DNA of 64,000 nucleotides from Hyaloscypha bicolor E (Eukaryota > Ascomycota > Leotiomycetes > Helotiales > Hyaloscyphaceae). Each line of letters starts with the position of its first letter. Positions within the stretch are counted from its first letter, which is position 1. Made by a program: the position numbers and the translations under genes. Where the stretch lies: assembly GCF_002865645.1 (NCBI RefSeq), contig NW_020194691.1, positions 124,001 to 188,000 of the forward strand, written 5' to 3'. Under the pieces are notes generated by a model. That model made no database searches. It was not told the origin of the DNA and saw only the letters and a program-made list of their open reading frames with translations. Positions 57,030-64,000 of the stretch are shown piece by piece.

Positions 57030-59090
57030 GCGGCATAAAGTATCGGGAATACAGGGCATTATTTTATGAAGGCCACTAAATGCCCTGTAAGGTCTTACTT
57101 TAATCTCCCTGTAGCTATTCCTGGTTCCCTGTAAGCCCTGTAAGGGTCCCCTGAAAGTGTGGCTTACCCCGCTATTGCTTGATAAGCCTCTGATTTTGAT
57201 TGTTTTTTGATAACTTTGATTCTAATATATAGTAATTTTCTCTTCCCCCTTTTTCCTCCCTTCTTTATACTCATTACCCCCTTCTAAACGAATTATCTCT
57301 TTCACGTAATGAGGAATTGCCTCAATCCACTCCTGAATCTTACTTTGGGGTAAGTCTTGCCAGCACTTCTCCCACCTTGCTTTGAGCTTCTTTCTATCAG
57401 TCGTTGGCCCCCGCTTCGTTATTTCCTTTTTCATATAAAACCAAGCCTTCTCAATTATATTGAGATCAGGTGAGTTTGCTGGCCAGAGCATTTTCATAAT
57501 CCTCTACAAGCTATAAACTGCTCCTTGGTAATGAGATTTGTATACTGGTACATTGTCCTCCTGAACGATCATATTGGGTCGATCCTTTTGGCATTCCCTT
57601 GCAAAGGGCAAAAGCTTCTCAATGAGGATCTTCTTTTGATATCTGTACTAATTAATCCCGCCTCGACCATTCTTTACCACAAATGCACCAGTAGCCTCAT
57701 TGTACTTCCAAGTTTTTCGTATCCCTCCAGGAGCCCGTCCATATGCCTTTATCCAATCCCTTAGCCACTTCCTTTGCTCCTTTTCCCACTTCTGTTTATT
57801 CGCCTTCTCAATTAACGAATTCCTCGCATCCAAATCAGCCTTTCTCTCTTTCTTCTCTTGAGGAGTCTCCTTCTCCCATACATAGCAAGGCCCCTTCTTG
57901 TCATATGAAAACGATCCCCAGAACATAAATTCAGAAAAGCCTTTCCAATATCGTTTTATATAATGCTTATTATACGCTTCTCCAGGTAATCTCCATACTC
58001 TTCTCTTTCCTCTCGTACTTCCCAATTACACCGCAGTTTCGTCCGTAAAAATGACATCCTTCCATTCCTCAAGTATCTAATGCTCTCTCTCCAAACACCA
58101 AGCCAATCGCTCCGCCATATTTAGCTCGTTTAAACCAGGTTTGACCGTTAATTTACATTGAGAGTAGCCTGCATGCGTAAGAACCTTCCAAATTGTTCTT
58201 GGTGCAATCTCATGACCCCGCTTTCTTACTTCTTTTGCAATCGTTATACAAGAAAAGCCTCTCGTAGTAGAATTTTGAAGAACAACTTTCAAAACACACT
58301 TAATTGCCTCGGAGAAGATTGCAGGTCGACCAGATCTTGGTGCATTGAGTACATGGGAGACCTCCAAAGGCATATTCTTGTTCTCTACCCATCCACGCTC
58401 CCTAGCCACAGCTGCGAGTCGATAAAGAGCTGTTTTGGGTACTCCTGTAGCTTCTTTGATTTGTCCCAAAGACTTCTTGTCCTCAAGCATATAAATAGCC
58501 TTGATTCTGGCACCAGTGGAGTACTCTTTGGGCCCAAGAGTAGCAAGTACAAAAGCAGTTGACGAAGCGGGTAATGGAAGGGCTGGTTCAGCTGAATCAT
58601 CGTCTGAATCGTCCGAATCTGACGGTAAATTATACTACGCATCCTCTTCATCTTCGGTATGTTCGTCATCTGACGAATTGGGAGGAGAGGAGAGCTCTGA
58701 TTGGCCATCTGATAAGTCAGGGAAGTCAAATAGACCTCCAAAAGTAGCCATAATAATAATCAAACTAAAAGTGAAAAGCAATGAAGTGTGTTTAATAAAT
58801 TAGAATTAGAATTCAGAACCAAGTGTGTGTGAAGAGGTGTGCATTAGGGCTAATTACCCCCCCTTTACTCGCTATTAATTAGTGGACTCGCCTATATTTA
58901 TGGGCGTTTGGGGGCGTTCAGCACCTGTCAAGCTGCATAAGCCCATATTAAGCCTTCAGGGCACTTTTAGTAAGCTTATAGGGGCTTACAGGGGACTGGG
59001 ACTAGCTACAGGGAGATTAAAGTAAGACCTTACAGGGCATTTAGTGGCCTTCATAAAATAATGCCCTGTATTCCCGATACTTTATGCCGC
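57030..59090 (-). mobile_element. Tc1-like transposon with perfect 88-bp inverted repeats
   Basis: 57,030-57,117 and 59,003-59,090 are perfect reverse complements over 88 bp (outer end GCGGCATAAAGTATCGGG), enclosing 2,061 bp in all. Beyond 88 bp the arms diverge but keep related CCCTGTAAGCCC words. The repeat contains a second inversion, ACAGGGCATT...AATGCCCTGT. No simple TA duplication is visible at the outer ends. TA dinucleotides do flank ACAGGGCATT inside the repeat, so the true tip could lie about 20 bases further in. The body holds a minus-strand DDE transposase with five stops. The right end abuts an esterase fragment. Confidence 0.88.
57222..58751 (-). pseudogene. Tc1/mariner-family DDE transposase with five stop codons
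   Basis: One frame from ATG at 58,751 to 57,222 (510 codons with terminator) contains five internal stops: TAG after EDEEDA, TAG after LEREH, TAA after TDETAV, TAG after GRGGIN, TAG after AVYSL. All five can arise from CAG/CAA (Gln) by one C-to-T change. Reading through gives an acidic N-terminus, a helix-turn-helix (SLGQIKEATGVPKTALYRLA), a second DNA-binding part (RSGRPAIFSEAIKCVLKVVL) and a catalytic domain with all three acids: FTDET, VQEDN and PDLNIIEKAW. Spacing from the second Asp to the Glu is DD34E, as in Tc1. About 130 residues separate the first two acids, including a basic coiled stretch (KKERKADLDARNSLIEKANK), longer than in animal Tc1. Inactive as it stands. Confidence 0.88.
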
Positions 59091-59452
59091 GATCTCCGTA
59101 TCTAGATGCGAGCCAGTAGCTGGCAAAGCAAGGCAGCTTGGCCCGAGCACAGCGCTGCGACCCCTCGCTCTCGCAACAATCACTAGTCGCATGCACTCTA
59201 GTGGCATTCTTTGTTCCAGACCAGGACATGTTCAGAGATTTAGCTTGCCGGAATCGAAGATCACTAACCGGAGGTTCCGCATAGGGTATGCCGAGAAAGA
59301 AATCTTGGTTGTATTCAGGGCTGTGTACACCATAATATGTGCCATACAGCACTTGTACTGCTGGGCTATCTTGAGATTGACGAGGTAAGGAGACTGAAAG
59401 AACAGGTGTAGATAAAACGGTGAAAACCAAGGAAGCTAAGTTAAATAATATT
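59091..59452 (-). pseudogene. carboxylesterase (type B) N-terminal fragment
   Basis: On the minus strand from 59,451 the frame reads ILFNLASLVFTVLSTPVLS, a signal peptide without its initial Met, then VLYGTYYGVHSPEYNQDFFL, GIPYAEPPVSDLRFRQAKSL and NMSWSGTKNAT. This is the N-terminal pattern of fungal secreted carboxylesterases (G.Y.G......QD.FLGIPYA.PPVG.LRF...). The catalytic Ser, Glu and His lie further on and are absent. After NAT the sequence no longer fits the family. The fragment is bounded upstream by the start of a candidate solo LTR at 59,453, which replaces the start codon, and downstream by the Tc1-like repeat at 59,090. The enzyme would hydrolyse esters outside the cell; this copy cannot. 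Confidence 0.8.
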
Positions 59453-59689
59453 TGTTACATGGCACTGAGGCCCCCTCCTCAGTGCCCTGTGCGTGCATAT
59501 ATCATGTGTTCAGGGGTTTAGCTCCTAGGCATGTTTCACCCCTATATAAGCTCCTCTGGAGTACTCAATTTATGCTCCTCAGAGAGCGCATTTTGCATTG
59601 CGTCAGGAATTAAGCCAGAAGGCATGGGCAAAGTAATATTAAAGGTCGAGGCATTTCTTCCTTCTTTGCTCTCTAGCTTAGTATTTTCA
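59453..59689 (+). mobile_element. candidate solo LTR
   Basis: Starts TGTTACATGG, a common LTR start, and could end ...TTTTCA at 59,689. Flanks ATATT (59,448-59,452) and ATATA (59,690-59,694) differ by one base, so the target duplication is only suggestive. It contains a TATA-like CCTATATAAG at about 59,541-59,550 and GGGGTTTAG, also found in the solo LTR at 18.4 kb. Its left edge coincides with the exact point where the esterase frame loses its start codon, which is the best support for an insertion. Confidence 0.45.
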
Positions 59690-59694
59690 ATATA

Positions 59695-60424
59695 TGAGAT
59701 TTATTGAGCTTTGAGCCTTTAACTATTATATATATTAATTCTGCTATTACAACTTTTAAAAGTCTGGTTTAATTTAAAATTAAATATCTCGTTTTTATAA
59801 AATTATTAAAAGAAATTACTATAATAATATAACTGTCTTTATTTAAAGGAAATATAAGTAATCTTACAAGAAGAATATATAGAATATTACTTATAATTTA
59901 ATACTCTAGTAAACTAATTTCCAGGCTCTAATTTTGAGGGGAAAGAGATATAAAATCCACGGGGTATTACTCAATCTAATTGTGGCAGCAAGATAGTCGT
60001 TAAAATAAGAGGAATCCGTCCTTCTACACATTCAGCCCGTGAACCTCGAAGTCTGAACTTCCAAGGCAGGGTCATGCTTTGGCTTCTCTCGTTTCATGTA
60101 CGAGTCCAACTCGTGATCATGCGAGGAATTATCCCGCGAATCTCGTTAATAGGCTGCCTAGTCCTCGATTGCCTTGAGGAGATTTAGACAGCAGGTTCGC
60201 AAAAACGAGGCGAACATACAAGCTCGCATGCACCGCTACGCCGCCACAGGCTGACTAATAGGCTAAATTCCACCACGTTTTCAATTCCAACGACATCTCG
60301 GCTCTACGTCTGTCGATGCATCCCATTGCTGCTCTCCTAATCTAAGCCAAGCCAAAAACAAGGAAGAACGGTAAGTGAGGAATTTGACAAATACACATCA
60401 CAATTTCGATCCCAACCCTGCACA
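59695..60424. other. AT-rich patch and promoter of the zinc-finger gene
   Basis: 59,695-59,935 is AT-rich transposon-like sequence. 59,936-60,424 has normal composition and should hold the promoter and 5' leader of the gene starting at 60,425. The last 120 bases are rich in CAA/CCAA and pyrimidines. No clear TATA box. Confidence 0.45.
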
Positions 60425-63400
60425 ATGACGGATGGATTATACGATCCAGGCCCCTATGAGTACCTGGACCCTGATAATATCAGTCTTACTAATAGCCCTC
60501 CTTTGAGGCCGGTAAAAGTAAATATCCAACCGAGTCCATCTCCACCCCCTTTCGCTCCCCTCACGGATGGTCAATATTACGAAGGAGGAGACCACACTGG
60601 TCCAAATAGAGTGTCCGATGGTCGATATGACCTATTCTACGATGAGCCTGACCCAGGTGGATGGGATTTTGGACAGGAACTCGCTGGAAGCGACTATGAG
60701 TCCAACGAAGAGGAACGAGTTATCGAACAGGTAACACGTAAGACGTCTCCGTCTCTCGGAAACGATCTTGCTGCCCTGACCTCAGATGCATTGAGGCAGC
60801 CAACTATACCTCCACTATCAACTTTATACATGGACGAGCCAGGATCGCAGTCTTCGCGGGACCCAGCAATCAAGTGCGAGATGTCCGGCTCTCCTGCGGC
60901 CGGGGAACTGTCACCCAATCGTCAATACGCCCAACAATTAGCCTTGTCAATGTTCAATGGTACAGGCAATATTACTCGCAATATTACTCGGCCATCCATT
61001 TCTGCCCAACTGGGAGATATTAATTACCTCGCCGAGGCCGCTGCAGCTGGGGACTCGGCCTTTTCACGGTCCCCTCCAGCGCGACCACCTTCACCGGGCC
61101 GAGACCACTTCTACTTCAATGCAAATAGCCATCGAAGATTGTCTCAGACTGATGGTCCACAATACTCTGGCTATGGCGATTATAGCAGTAGCAACACGGA
61201 GACCCCAAGTACGGATCAGGGGGGCTCCACCCCTACGACAATGGCCATTGACCGGATGAGTATTGACGGTATCATCAATCCACAAATCGGTGGTTTCCAA
61301 TGTACATACCCAGGCTGCACTGCCCTGCCTTTTCAAACCCAGGTATGTAGTGTCCTTTGTTACTCTTTTGCAACATCTAACTGCTTATAGTATCTCTTAA
61401 ACTCCCATGCCAATATTCATTCATCAAATCGTCCTCATTATTGTAGCGTAAAAGGTTGCCCGCGTAGTAAAGATGGCAAGGGTTTTAAGAGAAAGAATGA
61501 GATGATTCGACATGGACTCGTCCACGATTCTCCTGGATATATTTGCCCTTTTTGCCCTGACAGGGAGCACAAATACCCCAGGCCGGATATCTTACAAAGG
61601 TCAATATCTCCATAGGCCCAGATACTTTACGGGACTATTGCTGACTTGCACGCTAGACATGTGAGAGTTCATCACGTGGACAGAGACAAAGATGACCCCC
61701 AGTTGAGGGAAGTGCTATCACAGCGTCCTCAACGGCCTTCGACAGGGATAAGATGGCGGCGTGAAGCACCTAAAACTTATCCACGTATGGAAGCCGACTT
61801 ATCATTCGAGTCTGTTCCCGACTTATCATTCGAGTCTGTTCCTCCGAGGACTAAACATAGAGATTTCGCAGCATCCACGTTCCCTCCCGCCTTCCCCAGC
61901 TTACACCAGGGCTCAGGGTACAGCACACCACACGTTCGCTTTGAATCAGGGAATTATCTATCTCCAAATTTGCTTGTTCCAGAAGAACCACGAAATCCTC
62001 CATTTGAAGAAGATATAGAATATACCGAAGGAGCCATCGGCGTATCGGATTCCCCGCGTGAAACCGAGAGTATGGATGACGACCAATATATACAGAACAT
62101 CAGCTCAGATACTCAATTATCTGATTGCATTAACTCACAAACAGAGTTGGGGGCATTAAATACTGGCCCACCAGCCACGGATTCTGGTTACGCTTCAACA
62201 GGCAAGAATGAAGACACTGCCAAAGATGCTAAAGATGAAGAGCAAGACGATGCCCGTACAGTTTGTACTGACAATCAAGACTTTGATGTTCCTAAAGATG
62301 TCAAAGAGCAACTTGTAGCCGCCTTTTCTCGCGAAATAACCCAAAGACTTCAAGGAGTTTTGTCCAAAGTTGACAACAAAACCTCAATGCGGAACACCCT
62401 TGTTGAGTTGCTGAAAGACTTTTCTCTTAGACTCGGGATGGGAGCATACGCAGGGGAGCAGAAGAATGCAGTTACTTTTATTCGCCACTATAGACAGTGA
62501 GCCTCTTCTTCCTCGACTCTCTTTGCGATAGTCAGGAGAGCTCATTGCCGAAAAAGCAAGAAAACTCTCTTTTACGAATATCAGACTAACAAAATTTTCT
62601 TAAGCCGTATTGCAAATTTGATTGCCGGCCTGGCAGAAGCTTCTCTTGTTTCGGAAAAGGCAGAGATCGAAGAGCCCGAAGAGATCGAAGAAGAAAGCAC
62701 AAAGGTGAAAAACCAAGACGAAGTCAGCCTGGCTGAAAAAATTCTCCTATGGAATGTTGAAAAGCCTCTCATCGACGAACCTCAAGCCGCGCTCGCTGCT
62801 GAAGTATCGGATCCGACTATCATCGAAGAGAAGGAGGGGCTTGAGGATATTCAGGATATCGAAGAAGTCGAGGGGCTCTACGCTATTACTCAATTTCCCG
62901 AAGCTTGGAAATTTCTTACTGACAGCCATTCCTATCAATGGCTTCTAAGTAGAATAAGAACTGAGGTGCTACTCACTAAGATAGCCGGAACCCCGGCGGA
63001 TACGATCAAGAAACGAATACTCAACGGTCTGGCCTCAGCATCCGTGAAATCTAAGTATGGTCAAGCTGCACATAAAGCTCGGTTCGAACTCTCCTGGGAC
63101 TTGCGTGGGTTCCTTCAGGCGAAATATCCCGATGAGCATGAAGCACAGCTTGAATCTCTCATCACAGTGGTTGGATCCGGAGATAATGTACAGGCAATGA
63201 CCTGTGCCCAATACATGGACCAAGTTTGGCCAGTGACAGGAATGGAGACTTTACTTGCCTTGCAAGGAGCTCTGGATAAGGGCGAGGGGCAAGCTTTCAA
63301 AGGTGAGTGGCACTTGGGGTTTATGTAAAATCCATGCTGATCACTCTTGCGTAGCGATAATGACCGACAAGACGAAACTTACCATCGAGGTCCGAGATTC

Positions 63401-64000
63401 AGTCACCATTGCATTGGTAGTAGCTACAGAACCGGCAATAGCAGAGATCGGACAGCAGTTGGCATGGCTAGCTGCTGCCTTACGTTCCTCACCTTCTGAT
63501 CATAGGATGGCATATTCGACCCCGTCAGTCACTTTATCAACTGGCAATACGCCAACTTTCACTTTCAATTTTCAAATTAGGGAAATTGAGCCCGCTCACC
63601 CATTAGCGCAGACAAATGGGTCCTGCTGGCGTCCCCTCTTCAAGAACCCTATCATTGTCGAAGGCTATCCAATTCTAGCTAGAGCCCACGGAGAGAAAGG
63701 CTTGGAAATAGCTCTCGACATGATGGCAGGACTAAGTCAAGCATCTCGGGTAACAAATTTTGGCGGCGGACTTGTAATTAAAGGTTTCTCGACAATGTTC
63801 TGTCCGACCAAACGGATTAAAGATTCTGTTTTATGGCACTATCTTTTTAGTCACGATGGAAAGAGGATGTCATATCTTTCAGCTGATATCCTTTGCGGAG
63901 GGCGTGCCCGAATCAAAGAGGTTGATATAGGGTGTTTGGAACAATCAAGGAATTTTCTTGGCTGGGCTTCTTCTGTCGAGGTTCATATTGGTAAGTTGTG
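60425..64000 (+). CDS. C2H2 zinc-finger protein with C-terminal domain, partial at window edge
   Basis: Exons 60,425-61,342; 61,391-61,599; 61,657-62,496; 62,605-63,302; 63,355-63,990. A GTAAGT donor at 63,991 runs off the window. All junctions keep frame; branch sites such as GACTAAC and TGCTGAC are present. The first 290 residues are disordered (Pro, Ser, Asp rich, with NITRNITRP). Then come three C2H2 fingers: CTYPGC...HANIH (from residue 293, split by intron 1), CSVKGC...HGLVH, and CPFC...HVRVH (split by intron 2). A Ser/Asp/Glu-rich linker with a duplicated DLSFESVP follows, then an acidic helix, then a folded region with YMDQVWPVTGMETLLALQGA, EIGQQLAWLAAALRSSP, NFGGGLVIKGFSTMFCPTKR and NFLGWASSVEVHIG. 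I have a general memory of similar segments in large fungal proteins but cannot name the domain. Nuclear DNA binding is inferred from the fingers. Confidence 0.85.

Overview
The window looks like a filamentous ascomycete genome (Pezizomycotina, possibly Leotiomycetes or a relative). Supporting signs are short introns of about 50-90 nt with CTAAC/CTGAC branch sites, a HET-domain gene, a fungal CorA-like transporter, a SesB-type hydrolase of the kind that heads fungal NLR-like proteins, and transposons degraded in the manner of repeat-induced point mutation (RIP: CpA to TpA). The assignment below phylum level is inference. The sequence alternates sharply between AT-rich blocks of dead transposons and blocks of ordinary composition that hold the genes.

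Layout. 1-17.4 kb: AT-rich block of nested Ty3/gypsy retrotransposons. A gag-protease element lies on the minus strand (1-2.15 kb). A second family shows reverse transcriptase, RNase H and integrase on the plus strand (2.15-4.8 kb) and an inverted partial copy (9.9-11.15 kb) with gag-like remains (14.4-15.3 kb). A roughly 300-base terminal repeat is present in opposite orientations at 9.6 and 16.2-16.5 kb. 17.4-31 kb: gene-bearing island with a small two-span membrane protein gene, a solo LTR with target duplication, a spliced secreted-protein gene with three Lys-Arg sites, an ankyrin-repeat fragment, a five-exon (or longer) CorA-like transporter gene, a broken SesB-like hydrolase gene, a gypsy protease scrap and an intact 448-residue orphan gene. 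31-42 kb: ordinary composition but no convincing intact gene; it holds eroded coding fragments, minisatellites and a 31-base G run. 42.07-48.19 kb: a complete hAT DNA transposon, ends intact, with an 8-bp target duplication and a RIP-ruined transposase. 48.2-53.5 kb: satellite-like territory, including an array with a 153-bp period. 54.4-56.5 kb: intact HET-domain gene. 57.0-59.1 kb: Tc1-like transposon with perfect 88-bp inverted repeats and five stop codons in its transposase. It abuts an esterase gene fragment that a candidate solo LTR cuts on the other side. 60.4-64 kb: a spliced C2H2 zinc-finger gene that runs off the window.

How the parts fit. The host genes are mainly accessory: incompatibility (HET, SesB-like hydrolase, ankyrin fragment), a transporter, secreted or membrane proteins of unknown role, and a zinc-finger protein. 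They are interleaved with transposons, several of which have cut host genes. No tRNA, rRNA or CRISPR array was found.

Limits: splice sites were placed by eye from frame continuity and GT-AG/branch motifs. Family names rest on motif recognition, not database searches. Domain boundaries in the AT-rich blocks are approximate to about 100 bases.
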